Assembly (NCBI RefSeq): GCF_032854445.1
Contig: NC_088303.1
Location: 29,987,265-30,051,264, forward strand
Direction: 5' to 3'
From: Liolophura sinensis
Lineage: Eukaryota; Mollusca; Polyplacophora; Chitonida; Chitonidae
DNA: 64,000 nucleotides
Below, one piece after another: positions 46,221 to 59,456 of this stretch. The position numbers and the translations under genes were made by a program. How positions within the stretch are numbered: position 1 is the first letter of the stretch; every line of letters starts with the position of its first letter. The notes beneath the pieces are model-generated. The model was not told where the DNA came from and did no database searches. It saw only the letters and a list, made by a program, of their open reading frames with translations.

Positions 46221-48645
46221 ATGGAGGATAAAGTGGAACACGGACACAGAAGGGTATGTAAAACGAGGCGAAAGAGCTTTTTTGGAAAAGGTTTGCAAGC
46301 AGAAGTCAATTTAGAGTAAAATGGTTGAGAGAAAAGGGATTTCTCTCGTTGTCATCAGCAATTTCAGTTTTGGAAGTTGCAGTTTCGAGACAGGACAGTT
46401 TAGAACTTCAAAACTAGGTTTTGTTTTAAGTGAAAATTGTGCGCATTTTATTACTTAGCGTTGCCAGCAAACGTAATTAAGTGTAAGATATATACTTCAT
46501 GGTTTGTAATATGCGCACGGTAGACTTAGCAAGCCCACCCACATTGAGTTTATTTAGTATAGGTGTGAGCCTTATTGCACCCACCAATGTTAAAGCCATA
46601 GAGGCACAAGCTGGATGGAGAAGCTATTCAGCTACCTTCCCTCTTTATCACACCCTCAGCTACCTGTGTTATAGATATAGTCACAAGCTGAATGGATAGC
46701 TGTTCTGTTACCCTCCCTCCTTATTACATCCTCACCCACCTATATGATAAAGACACAGATCACACAACTTCCCATGTCAGTTTGCTCAGAAGAAAAATTC
46801 GCTGACGACAAATATTCACAAATATTCTGTGAACATACGCACGTTACATTTGGGAAGGTTTTCATCAGTAACTCAACAAAGGTTGATGGTTTAGCAACTG
46901 AACGCCATCGTTTAAGTGAAACGTCCTTGCTTTTATAGCGTGCACAGCCTGCAATATAAATCCGAAATACCCAGTAAATAAAACGATAGTAGTTTAATTT
47001 TGAATTGTGCACAGAATTATCTTACAACATTAATTTTAAATTATGGTCCAGCTATATGGGTAAAATGGAGAGAACATGTGCAAAATTAGAATAATGTCAC
47101 TCACGTTTGTCCAAATAAACATAATGTAGACACGAAAGTAGCGCGGAAGAGTTACAATATGGATGGTCTTTTAAATTTTTTATATTCAGTTGTGTGTTTT
47201 TGTTTTAATTTGCAGACAAATAAACCCCTTATGGAAAAGAGAAGGAGGGCGCGGATAAACATGTGTTTGGGAGAGTTGAAAAACCTCGTCCTCCTGGCCA
47301 TGAACAAAGATGTGAGTGTGTTGTGTTTAAATAAATACGCATGTCATCTCTGTATACATGTACATAAATTATAGGAAGTATATGACCTTAACATACGATG
47401 CTGTTTTATCAGCATATATAATTAATGAGATTTTATAAACTTTCGTATATTTAGTTATCTATTCTGTATGTTTTATTTAGCACATGTTTTAATTAATTTA
47501 CCAGAGTTTTATTCAGTTCTGTTAAGGACAAGAATAATAGAGTTTATTGATATATCAAAAAGTCGGAAAATTACAGCAGAAAATGTTTTCACCCAATAAT
47601 TAAGATGGACATCCAAAAAATTTTCACATGCAGTCGGAAAAGTGATTACATATTTTCAATATGGAAACAAGCTGAAATTTTATGACGCTTTAATAAACTT
47701 GAAACTCATTCATCATTATAAAGGTATGGGTTTAAATTCTGACCATTTAAGAGATCTAATACAATGTAAATGTCACGCCTGTATTAATTCTTTCGTCTTT
47801 TTCTATTACAGAACTCACAATTTTCGAAGCTAGAAAAGGCGGATATCTTGGAAATGGCAGTGAAATATCTACGGCACGTGCAAAATGTGTCCATGGCAAC
47901 GGCGGCTGTGGAATCGACAGTGATGGCCAAATACCAGATGGGATATGGGGAGTGTGCACGCGAGGTGATGCTGTGCCTTGGTCAGAATCAACACGTGGAC
48001 CAGGAATTACGCAACAGAATCTCCAATCACCTGACCAAATGTTTGTTCAACGTGCACACGGCTCAGTCACAGGCAATGGCAATGCGCAACTTCCCGTCTC
48101 TTCCGGTAGAACATCAACCAATCGGATGTACTCGTGTTGGAGCGCCAGCTATGGGATTACGTTACCCTGGGCCTTCTCCAATCAGAATGAACTACGAAAG
48201 TAATGTCTTGCCAGGCGTTGTAAAACTGGAACCCAATGGCCAGTTCGAGCCACAGAACCTTTCACTGAGATACATGACGAATACTTCAACTGAGAGTGTT
48301 AAAACAGAACCGTTACCGGACCAAAGAGATAATAACTATGTGAGGAAGTTTGCGTTTAATCCAGCACCAGTTTCCACGGCAACTAAAATTTCGTCTACAT
48401 CCGTGGTTTCTGGTGTTAGGTCGTCGCCAGTTCCTTTCACACCAGAAAAACCTACCCCATTTTCTTCTTCACAAGCTAACGGAAAATGTACGGGAGTTAA
48501 ACGCCGACTCAGTGACGATGGAAATTTTTCATCAGGGCATTGTCATTCCGCCGCTAAAATGGCTACGAACGAGCAACGCCCGTCACCAGGTTGTTCCACT
48601 GCGTCAAATAGACCTATGGATGAGTCAGTTTGGCGGCCATGGTAA
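46221..48645 (+). CDS. HES: HES gene B, bHLH-Orange-WRPW repressor
   Basis: Second HES repressor, in tandem with gene A and about 9.8 kb downstream. Exons 46221-46253, 47216-47311 and 47812-48645. Introns are phase 0 at the same two positions as gene A, with donors GTATGT and GTGAGT. The product is 320 residues. The bHLH is at about 13-70 (proline 15 in [14 protein letters not shown]; helix 2 [19 protein letters not shown]). The Orange domain is at about 83-121 ([17 protein letters not shown], ending HLTKCL) and WRPW is at 317-320. Two VKxEP motifs at K181 and K207 fit the SUMO consensus in its synergy-control form, and a basic GVKRRLSDD lies near the C-terminus. The ATG has A at -3 and G at +4. 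The N-terminus before the bHLH is unusually short (12 residues). The third intron found in gene C is absent. Confidence 0.96.
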
Positions 48646-48927
48646 AATAGATAACCTATATATTTGAATATATTTACAATATATTCCTTGGATTATGAAA
48701 GAAAATCATATTTACTGCGATCTATTTAACCTTAAACTTCTCTATAAATATACCAATGAATGGAAATACCTTATTTCTTTAGACTTTATTCAGTATTATC
48801 ACAAAGGTGCTCGGAAATATTTAAAGCTCAAATTGAAAGTTATCTCATATCGTCTTTGCTACGTTTATTTTCTCACATTCAGTCTTGTTTGATATTATGT
48901 TGAAGCTTGTTGTTTACATACATTAAA
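48646..48927 (+). promoter_or_regulatory. HES gene B 3' UTR with AU-rich motifs and poly(A) signal
   Basis: ATTTA pentamers at 48672, 48710, 48724 and 48819, and an ATTAAA poly(A) signal candidate at 48922-48927. AU-rich 3' UTRs fit the rapid mRNA turnover known for HES transcripts; the function is inferred. Confidence 0.5.
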
Positions 48928-51915
48928 GTTTATCTCTCAAACGACCCCATTGTTTTGTTGTTATGACCTATAAAAGATGCATGGCTAATCATAATTTGTT
49001 CTGAAAGCTCTGTTACACTGTTTACCTCCAAAGCCTTGCACTGGTCAGTGAGGTCGCGGGTTCGAAGACTATCATCAAAATTCTGGGCCACATATACAGT
49101 AAAGGGTAGTAAGCGCACAACGCCAAAAAAACATTGACACTTTATGAAATGAGCGGATAGCATTCTGATTGATTGGTTGACATGTATAGATTTAGGCCTA
49201 CTGAATAAAAAATTACGTTTCAGTTTATCTCACGGTGGAAAGTATAAGCCCATTCAGATAACCAGGTTCCAAAGATCTCATAGAATGTTGAACAAACCCT
49301 ATTTTAGCAAGTTTTGCCGCTGTAGGATAGCGGAGTCAACCACCACTGCTGTTTATTCGGTTGTAGAGTTAATTCCCTTTGTTCGTATATCGACTCTTTC
49401 GTATGTATATATTCATCAACTTGAACAGCGTGAACTGCCCGCCCCTGTACACTATTTGGATCAGTTTCACACATCACACATTTGTCAATGTTACAGTAAA
49501 TTGTTGGTGTTTTATGTCAGACAGGCTATGCCTGGATACTAATAGTAAACCGTCTGAACTGTGTACACAAGAACACACAAGATTTATGACTTTCCAATCC
49601 GTAACAGTGCACACCAAGATTTTAAAATTGTTCGGGTTTTTATTCGCGGATTAAGGCGAAAATTAAGTACGCCGAAAATACAAGAACCTTGGTATAACCC
49701 GTCCTGGAATTGAACCGGTACACATGCTGTAACCATTAACTTAAGCTTCTTTGCACCTCAGTGCTAATTGAAACTAATAAATGAAAATTGCCCAGACAAC
49801 ACACGCGAACAATATATTAACTATAGGCCTACGTGACGATACATGCTACAGACTATCGCTACTGTCACGCGAGTGAAATGGCCTTGAGTACACTTTTGCT
49901 TACACATGGACGAAAAACATCGATGATTCAATATGCTTATAAGCATAATTACTTGGCACGCCCCTTATTGTCCTCGCAATCGTATACATATAGTACGAAC
50001 ACGCTTGAAATATTCTATTACAACATGTGTATGGGACGATTACGACATAAATGTTGTAGGCAAGCGTCTGCGCAATATTAGTATACCGTGATTGGACATA
50101 TATGTTGTATGTATTAAACTATACATGTGAACTAATAGGCCTAGTAGTTTACATGTGTGTATCTATAGGACGATATTAAGTGTCATTAGATATCATCCAA
50201 TGACTGGTGGATAGATATTTACACATTTGATTAAGGAAAGTAATTATTATATTATATTTGAAACTAAACAAGTTGATGTATATATTTGCAGTATATACGA
50301 TTTATATTCACCCTTTTCTCTGACCCATCATACGTATTTGTTATAACTATTTACCTTGTAATTTGCTGAGTTTCACATGACAGCTTACCTCATATACGCT
50401 CTGTGTTATAGCATATTATACGGGTCTGTAACGACAAAATTCTTACTTTATACTGTTATAATAGTTTTTACAAATGCTCTAATTAATGAATTGGAACAGC
50501 CGGTATATATTCAAGAAATAACTTAAATTTCAGACAAATCATTTCGGTCAACTTGTAGCTGTTTTTACTTAACTTAAACAAGTCAATGTTTGCAATTGTT
50601 GTTGCATATGGAAACTCTGACATGCCGTACTGACATCTTGCTAAAATCAGATAGTTTTGCCCGGCCCAGGATAGTATAGGCATATAGTTTGGTATATAAA
50701 CGTTTACTCACGTTTGTGTACGAAGGCATAAGAGTCAACATACTTTTACAGACCTAGACCACCCATATATATATATGTGTGTGTGTGTACGGTCCTATAT
50801 TACATTGTGGTTAGAAAGTTTACCAGAATATAATGTGGAAATGAATCATTGCAGTTTGAAACGCTGATATGATTGCCATTGTTGGTGTACAGTTTTACCT
50901 ACAATGACAGCAAACAGGGGTTAATCTGATATCATGCACAACAAAGTTCCCACGTTTTGCGGCTGATTGTTCTGCTATCTGGGATCAGGGTCAGTATCAT
51001 GAAATTTTAGTGCGCGTCTAAAATTATCATGCTGCTATTTTCTTTCAAGACAAGGTTGTAAAGTCCGGCTCTGACATCATAAAGGCGGGGCTGGTCGTCC
51101 ATTAGCATTCGTGACAGAGTGACGTCCCTTAGTTTAGGGCGCTCAGCGATGGTAATCTAACACCATGCTGCTATAGGTAGATGGGAAATCCGGCACTAGA
51201 ACACAAAAAATGCTGAGGGCTTTGTGTTTGTCCCGGGGGAGGTACTAAGGGCTCCTTTCTGTCTTATCAGGACCATCAGAGCAGTAAACCTATATAACAA
51301 TTTACGACAAGGTGCCCGCTTTTGGGGGCAGCCTGACACGCCGAGAAGGCGGGATGACATGGTTTTATAGTGCCACTGTTCTCCACGGTCAAGAGGCGTT
51401 GTGTTCAAACGGTGCACCTTGGTGGCTTTTCTTTGAACTGACATCTGGTGAAAGGAAAGATTTGGCAAACAATGTTTTGATTTTGCTTGAAAAGCTAAGC
51501 CAGATACAACTAGCATTTAACGTAAAATGTTTGCACTCTCATTACAGGCCTTTACTGTGTCTGTTTTTATTTAGTGGATAATTTTGTTCATGCATTATTG
51601 CAGAAATGATTAATTTAAGCTAACATACGGAACAAAACTTAGTTATGAAATAACAATCGAGAGGTTATAGCCACATTGCGCAAATATCTAACTGAACCTA
51701 ACCCACATTTCAAAAAATATAACAAAGCAAATGTCACGAAAATACACGAGGGCCTATATACATGTGTAAAATCCCCCAGAGCATATTTTGTATGAAGAAA
51801 ATGTTTTGTGTTTAAGATCAACAAACATCAAGATGTGCGTATTGTTACTACATGCATGTTGTGTTTACAGTACTGTACTCTAATATTCACACAAATACAG
51901 GTACCACAACTATTA
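48928..51915. other. no gene recognised
   Basis: Possible tRNA-derived relics: GGTCGCGGGTTCGAAG near 49052 (+) and a reversed B-box-like GGAATTGAACC near 49708. A lone reverse CSL core lies at 50947-50954. The 121-codon frame 49177-49542 has no recognised domain. Confidence 0.4.
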
Positions 51916-52062
51916 TTCATTTATTTATTTCACCGGCGTTTTACACCGTTTTAAAAATATATCCCTTGCACGACGGTCACCAGTATTATGGGGGAAGGAA
52001 ACCAGACAGAACCCGGTGGAAACCCACGACCATCTGCAGGTTACAGACAGACCTTCCCTCGT
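51916..52062 (-). repeat. SINE-A copy, 5'-truncated
   Basis: ATTCATTTATTTATTTCACC, GGCGTTTTACACCG, GACGGTCACCAGTATTATGG, GGAAACCAGACAGAACCCGG and GACCATCTGCAGGTTACAGA follow the minus-strand body, stopping before the head. Confidence 0.7.
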
Positions 52063-52154
52063 GCTAATTACATGTTTTAATATACACAGATAACGTTTGT
52101 ACCATTTGCCACAGAACTCGACTGATTGGTCATAGCCTGTGCAATGTAAGGCTA

Positions 52155-52605
52155 TACGTTATACAACCTGACGTCGATTCGTTATACAATCCGACGTTGA
52201 TTCGTTATATAATCTGGCATCGATTCGTTATACAGCCTGTCTTTTTACAGAATGACGTCGAGTCATTGTACAGTCTGACGTCGTGTCGTTAATGAATTAA
52301 GCCTCGACACGTCTTCCAGTCTGACGTCGATTTGTTATATACAATCTGACGTCGATCCGTTGTACAATCCGAAGTCGATTTGTTATATAATCAGACATGA
52401 ATTTATTAAAAAGCCTGACGTCGATTCGTTATACAGTCTGGCATCAATTCGTTATACAATCTGACGTCGAGTCGTTGTACAATCTGATGTCGACTCATAT
52501 ACAATCTGCCATCCATCCATTATATATAACCTGACGTCGATTCGTTATATGCAATCTGACGTCGGTTCGTTATACAATCTGACGTCGGTTCGTCTTAGAA
52601 CACTG
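52155..52605. repeat. 23-bp minisatellite, about 19 copies
   Basis: Imperfect array of CGTTATACAATCTGACGTCG plus ATT. Variants include GACGTTG, GGCATCG and TTGTACAG. It ends just before the SINE-A insertion at 52622. Confidence 0.93.
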
Positions 52606-52621
52606 CAGTTCAGTGTATTAC

Positions 52622-52852
52622 GAGGCCTCCGTGGCCGATGGGGTTAGCACACCAGCACGGCGCAGTGACTTAGGGGCCTCCCAATGCGGTCGCTGTGAGT
52701 TTAAGTCCAGCTCATGCTGGCATCCGCAACGTGCGGATGGTTGTGTGTTTTCCCCGGGCTCTGCCCGGTTTTCCTCCCACGATAATGCTGGCCGCCGTCG
52801 TATAAGCGAAATATTCTTGAGTACGGCGTGAAACAACAATCAAATAAATACA
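52622..52852 (+). repeat. SINE-A with 13-bp target duplication
   Basis: Head GAGGCCTCCGTGGCCGATG, B-box region GAGTTTAAGTCC, body CATGCTGGCATCCGC, GTGCGGATGGTTGTG, GGGCTCTGCCCGG, 3' end ATATTCTTGAGTACGGCGTG and an AAAT tail. TTCAGTGTATTAC flanks both sides (52609-52621, 52853-52865). The segment between CATGCTGGC and CTGCGG is shorter than in the copy at 32482, an internal deletion. Confidence 0.93.
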
Positions 52853-52865
52853 TTCAGTGTATTAC

Positions 52866-55124
52866 ACAAGATTCTTTGTAATACAGAGGATCTGCAGTGC
52901 TTTCAAGTCTTGTTATTACTGACTGCATTTTGGGGTTCAAAATATAAATTTAATGTTATTAGATCTTGTTTTTGACAAATCAGTTTTACAAGAGGATGCT
53001 GTATCTAGAGATATTGTCCAAAATGTATTGCCTTTCTGAAATAGGTTCTGTCAACGTTTTCTACATCAAACATGTATCATCATACAACAGTGGGCGTGGC
53101 GTAAAAATGAACTGAACCGGGTCGGGCCATGCTGTAAAGACTTTAAAGATGGTACTTGTTGCTTACTCGCGTGTCGAACAGCACTGAGAGGTTAGAGTAA
53201 TGAAACAGGACTGGTTGGTCTGCATGGTGTCAGTGGCTGGGTGGGATATTATGCTTGGTGTCTTTGGTATAATACATCAGTGGCAACAGCAATTTGGAGC
53301 ATGGACTAGCTCTGCCACATTATGTATACATACGGTACATGTATACATATTGACTCCTTGTTGTACGATGTTAAAACCCAAGCAAACATACATACATATA
53401 TACATGCATATAATAAACTGACCGTGTTAGGTTTTCTACTGAACGTATACAGGTATATCAACCGATAAGCTTAATCTTAATGATCTATCTTGTAAGACAG
53501 TTATAAAGAAATAGTGGTTTTGAACAGGTTGTCATCGGTTTCTATTTCTTCATATCATTTATAGACCTGGAGATTCCAAGTCTGCGAACCTGTCACACAC
53601 ATATATATGGGTGTATACATATACGTATGTGTGATTTGCAATGTAAATCGTTTCACTTACTGTAGGATTCATTGTTGTTTGTCTTTCACCAGGTGCAAGT
53701 CGTGGAGCAAAGGACGTATATATAGACTAACAATCTATATAGTCTACAGTAATACAATTTCCAGACTGATGATTAATTGGTGTGTGAATAAGAAAGACGG
53801 TAAACACGTGCCGGTGTCATGTAAACAGTGACCATACAAAGCCCAAAGATAACCCGGAAGGCTGGGTAAGAGTTTATCTCAGGGTGAATCAGGAAACAAC
53901 GACGAATTCAGTCCGGAAAGGGTAAAGGGTGCTCCTCCGTTAAACCTGGATTTCACACGCTTAGTTCCCTTATTAATAAAATTTAACGATTATTTTTAAT
54001 AAGAACAAACATGAACCCTGCTGGTTTGTCTCAGCTATCGGAATAAGGGTCGCCGTACCTTAAAGAAGAGGTAAACACGCCAGCCTGCCTGCCCTCGGCG
54101 GGTCACAAGCGCCAGGTCAAAAGTTTAGGATACGTACGATTATTTGTTTAAATATTCCGAATAGACTTAGTGCCATCGTAAAGCTATCATATCGCACATC
54201 TTTTATTGTGGCCACAGAACTGTATGGACCACCATCAAATCTAGGGGGCGAATAGCGGCCAACGAAGCTTTGATTTTTAGATAAAAACTTTATTTAAGAA
54301 ATTTCTTCAGTTTCAAATTACATCCACTGGTGGGTCGAGCATCTTAAGGGACACAAACAGACAACAGGTGGATGTATTTGTTTAAAACCCGAGTATCGTG
54401 GATATTTGAGAATATCATAAAATGGTTGTCTGGACAGATCAAATCAATTGTATCATGTTTATGTATTTAAGAAACAATTAAATAAATATCCATTTGATGT
54501 GATACAGCCAACTAACGACACGATCAATATGTTTTTCTATACTCATGGATAAAATAGTTTTTATTTTTTAAAATAGTTTTGAAACTTTTGCTGGGCTGAT
54601 ATATGGTTTTACGGATTCTATTTATATTATAAAAAAAGGACATACCCTTGTTAATGGTTGTTTAGTCCGGGTGATATTCTATATCACAAGTCGAGAGCTC
54701 GAAACCAGCTACGTCTAATTGCTTGCTCAGCGATTATAAGGTAAAACCAATAGGAACTCATATAGGTGCATAGCTGTTTTCGTTTATTTTAACAGGGCGT
54801 TAACTGTACGACTTTCTCTTCCTGTAAACCTAAAACAAACTAAAATACATATAAAAAATATGACACATGTATAAATTTTCCCACTATATTTCAATATTGT
54901 ATGCTATAACAATACGTTATGTATGCATTCAGTTATTTTTTCCTTGTATCAATCTAAACACAGGTATGAGATGTTCACGCCTGTAGAGATGTAACTTACA
55001 TACAGAGGCAATAGTGATGTCACACCGCGTGACAAAACTGGACCTGCATTGACTGGGTTACCAAATTGATTACTGTAGGCTGCACATGCGCAGAAGAGAT
55101 ACAATGGGGTATAGCAGAATAAAG
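52866..55124. other. no gene recognised
   Basis: About 2.3 kb, AT-rich. Only short frames; no RNA gene or repeat recognised. Confidence 0.45.
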
Positions 55125-55260
55125 CTACAGGTGAAAACCTCAATCAGTTACATCTAATTAAAGACGTACAGCATAGAGAGTACAACCAGAGCAACGACGA
55201 CAGTGTGATACCTGGCAAGTACTCACACGTAACCGGTGAAATACTGCACGGCCTCTTTTC
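55125..55260 (-). repeat. dispersed repeat family D, best copy
   Basis: Reverse complement of the 15865-15960 block, with AATTAAAGACGTACAGCATA, GAGAGTACAACCAGAGCAAC, GACAGTGTGATACCTGGC and CACGTAACCGGTGAAAT in order. Confidence 0.8.
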
Positions 55261-58200
55261 ACACAAAAAATTAGTCGGCGATTCTTGCATGGACTATGAA
55301 GCATTAAGGCTTAGCATTCGACTGAGTCAGACATGCTAGTTAATTGTAGTTAAATTGCTTTGAAATAAAACCCTCGTTTAATTAAAATTTATACAAAGCC
55401 ATGAATGCGCATGAAGTCTTTTCTCGTTTTTTGCCACGCAGGCAAAAGATACATTCCAGTGGACACTCAATGGAATTTAAATGAAATGAGCAGAGAACCT
55501 CGGTCAATTAAGTCCAACTATTGTCGTGTATTCCCTGTGTGTTCAAACACCTACTGGGCATTAGAAAGCAATTAGCTAGATGTCAGCAGAATATTAGGTT
55601 CGTTATCAGAGCAATTCCCTGGCTGACGTCTGGCGAATTAAGGAGCAGTAAGGGACTTAGCCAGGCTGCTAATTCCACAAACAACTGGCTATCTGTGGTG
55701 CATTATACTCTCAGGTTTGACACCACGACAATGGCTATTGCTATTTGTTCAGTTATCCAGGTGTTATATCGATTTTGGTAAAAAGACAACGGTTTAATTC
55801 GGCTCGAGGGAGTACAGGTATGGCTGACCGGGGCGGGCAACGCATTGAACTACCCAGGCGACACCTGAATACCGTTAGAGTGCCGGTGTAGCTTACAATT
55901 CCAGCTTTGTTATGTTGCGGTAATCACCGTATATCTGAGTCCCCCACCTCCCGAGGCCAGCCCATAACGCACTGCCCGCAGCTGACCGTCAAGTGTCAAG
56001 ATATGCGCAGTATATGGGTAGGAGGAGAGGTTTGTCTCAGCGTTTTCTTTTGTCAACGGCTTCTTACCCAAGCGTGGTTCCATTGTGTGACGGGTGATAG
56101 GTGGCATTGAAAGACGGGCGATTAGTGTCAAGGCTGGGGAAAGGCGGGATTGGCGAGGAGAGGCAGAACCGCTACTGCACGGCTTCAGTCAACGACCCGT
56201 CACGCCTTTGTTAACACGGGTGTAGTAAGGATGGAGCGCGCGCCTGCTCCGCCAAAAGACAATAGGGATGACTGAAATACCGTTACATACAGGTAGCTTG
56301 TTCCGCCTGAATGACGCGCATGCATGTCCTGGGCGTCGGGACGCGGACTGACACGACATGCACGTGTCCCTCCCCCGTGTCATGCGCAGGTGGGCCCAGG
56401 TAAGACAACCGGTATCTATCGGACTCTCGCGTGCCCACGCTCCCAAATTCCCCTACAGGCGCCGTAATCGACATGCCATCACAGGCTGATTAACCTCTCG
56501 ATGGAGTCTCCTCCCAGTATACCATTGTTATCACGACAACACAGCCAGATGGTTTTCTTTGCACATAACAGTACATTTCACCATCCATTGCTCCAGCGAT
56601 GACAGCAACATCCTAATTTTAATTCAGAAAATAAATCACTCAAAATGGTGAGAGAGGCTGGCCTGAGATAAGACACGTGTCCACCTTCTTTGTTTTCCTT
56701 CGTGCCAGTAAAGTACTGCCTGACCCTGTATAGAGATCGGAGAACACAGCGCTGCTGTTTTGGAAGTGGAAACACATCGGTTTTGTGGCAAATGCAGATT
56801 TATCATTTTCATACATCGATGAATGATTTTAGTCGTCTGTGCTTTAGCCACAAATAAGCACAATTTTAAAATGTTCTATATTTTGATATAAGTCCTGAAC
56901 AGATTATATATTATAGATTTTATACGTGTAATATCATCATCACGATGTTATAGACTGCATAGAAAGCCAGCATATATATTGCATGCTTCAGTAACTCATG
57001 GTTTCCAAGCAGAATCCCTTCGCCCGCGAAGACTCATCTGGAGTGTTCACACCGTATATACATTGTACATGTATGTAACAGTGATACAGGTTTCAGTCAT
57101 GTAACTAATTAACAACGCACAGTTTGATTAATGATTTAAATAATGATATAGAGCGCCATGTTTAAACTACGCAGTAAAGGATTCCATTCTGAAAGTTCAA
57201 ATCCAGCGAGTGACCGTTTCTCTTCTTTCATGTTTGGAAGGCGATTCAAATATACTCGTATAGTACATATCTGTGTGTCTTCCGGCATGTTGGGCTAGGG
57301 GAGTTGTATTTAAGAGTTATACTTATAAGCAGTAAAAATAAATGTGATATGCACATCACTAGATTAATGGAGATCGCTGGTACGCGGTTTATTTTTCAGC
57401 ATCTTCGTGTGTGGTCATTCCACTGATATTTTAAACGTGATGTTTTTTGAGCTATTAAATTCACTATAAAGTTATAAGCGGACATGGTGTTGATGATGTA
57501 AGAGTGTTGGTTCTCTGTGCATGTATATGGCCTATCTAACGGTGTTGCATGAACAAAATGCTCACCTGTGTACCGATATCCAGATGGAGAGCTTTGAAGG
57601 GTCGTCAACACCGTAGGGCTATAAATGCAGGTAAAACTTGTATTTAACTTTGCCAATGTCAATGTCACAAATTTAAACTGGCAAGAAGTGCGTTTATGTT
57701 AAATTTTAAATCATCCTGGCCACATTGATATGATTTTGTAATAATGTAAAAGTTTTTCTCTCTGAGTAGGCTAACCTACACGGCGGTTGTGTTTATACGT
57801 GTATATGCACGAATGACAAATCAGACTCAGCAATATAAAGAGGAAGAAAATAGGCCGACGTTCAGCATATATTTATAGATGTTTATATGTGGGATATATT
57901 TGTCGCCTGAGGTTGAAGGTATATTCATGTATGTATGCCTATGTATGTAGGCTGCTGTAGACCGCGGTACAATGTCACAGAGGTCGTGGGAGAGCCGCGC
58001 ACCGCCTCCAGCCGGGGGTATTTTCACATCGCGCCACTGTATTATCAGATCCTGTCTATCTAGCTCTTTGATAGATAAAGAGGCCGACAAATATTTCGCA
58101 CCAGCGCGTTTACATCATTTTGGATGCAGCGCCATTCCCCCACCTCGATGCGTGGCTTTATTGAAGATTTTAAAGTACACGTGGTACATAAGCCTACATA

Positions 58201-58491
58201 GTGAACACGTATACCTACACTACTGTCTACACTATACGCTCAACCAGATGACCTTATTACATTTAATTTGAAAATGTCAACGAGTGTTGGTCGGGATACA
58301 TAGGTCAACGCTCCGTGGCGCGTCGAACTATATATGTGACATCATGATCAGGTTAGTGTAACTGACAGGGTTGGAATGTCTACCTCTGGCTGCCAGACAA
58401 ATTCCTTTGGTTTGTTAACAACACTGTTCGTCCTGTGAAATAAGTAATAATATTTACAGCATGCAGCACATGGTAAAGTATTCTATTTAAT
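55261..58491. other. no gene recognised; GC-richer patch
   Basis: A GC-rich segment at about 55800-56560 carries overlapping open frames on both strands with no known domain. The rest is AT-rich and featureless. Confidence 0.4.
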
Positions 58492-58540
58492 TGATTTATT
58501 TATTTGTTGTCATTTACCGTCATACTCAGGGGGTTATACT
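58492..58540 (-). repeat. SINE-A tail relic
   Basis: TTGATTTATTTATTTGTTGT followed by CCGTCATACTCAGGGGGTTA, the reversed 3' end of SINE-A, strongly decayed. Confidence 0.4.
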
Positions 58541-59228
58541 CTTATAATACAGTAACAGTCAGTGCATTCGAGTATGGGCGAGGGAAGTCTCATGCCAATC
58601 ACAATCATCAAAATGACCCATAAATTTTAGTGCTTTCAACCATACAGTGTGAAATGCAGATAATATGGATTTTGTCTTCCCTTTTAAATTTTAAAACTTT
58701 TATCCATTATTGAGGCACTAATAGTTTTTGTGTTTGTGACGTATTCCGTGTCAGGTCGCAGTGAGGTATACAAGCAAAGTTTTTTTATGGCCTGGGCATA
58801 ACTGAGAACTGGCCTCAAGAACTAGCAGATGGTCTCTAATTCCAACCCGTTATACTGTCCTCATTAGCGCTTTGTGGAGAAACCCAGGCAACCACAAATT
58901 ACCCATGGTTCACAAAAAAAAAAGAAAAAAAACGCTGGACTTGTTTGAATACTAAAGTAACTCAACGTCTGCAGCTGGTCAGTCGTTTCTAACAAAAAAG
59001 CACAAGAAAACGTGAGCGACGACAAGGGTTGGTCTGTGTTGGGTTCCCTAAGCCAAATTCTCGAGAAGCGACGATGTGTTTGGAACAATGCCTAACAGCA
59101 TTATCGCGCTACTCTCTGTCCGAAAGGCTTTGTTCAAACTCAACTGTTAGTAGTTCCGCGGACAATCGCGCCGACCAAACGTCAACACAGAAATCGGAGA
59201 TGGGCTCGTTTTTCATTTCTAGTCGCAG

Positions 59229-59456
59229 GTCAAGCTGTCCGAAGTTTTTACTAAGGGTCAAATTCTGATACCAGCCAGATTCACAAGATTAAAGTACGAC
59301 TTCGATGGGCTTGAGGGTTTTTCAACGACACATACACCGCAGAAAAAGTATATCAAGTTCTCGGATTTACAAGGATTTTCTAAATCTGGTGGAGGATTTA
59401 ACTTTGTTAGAAGCCGTGAGATGGTATCTGGCGTTCCTAACACCCTCATAAGGTAG
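59229..59456 (+). other. coding-like segment, unidentified
   Basis: A 75-codon frame open to a TAG at 59454-59456. It is preceded by a pyrimidine-rich stretch and TCGCAG that could be a splice acceptor. It reads VKLSEVFTKGQILIPARFTR and further on FSDLQGFSKSGGGFNF. The composition looks protein-like, but the family is not recognised and no joining exon could be fixed. About 115 bp of it is repeated in inverted orientation at 59749-59872, so it may belong to an old mobile element. Confidence 0.25.
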
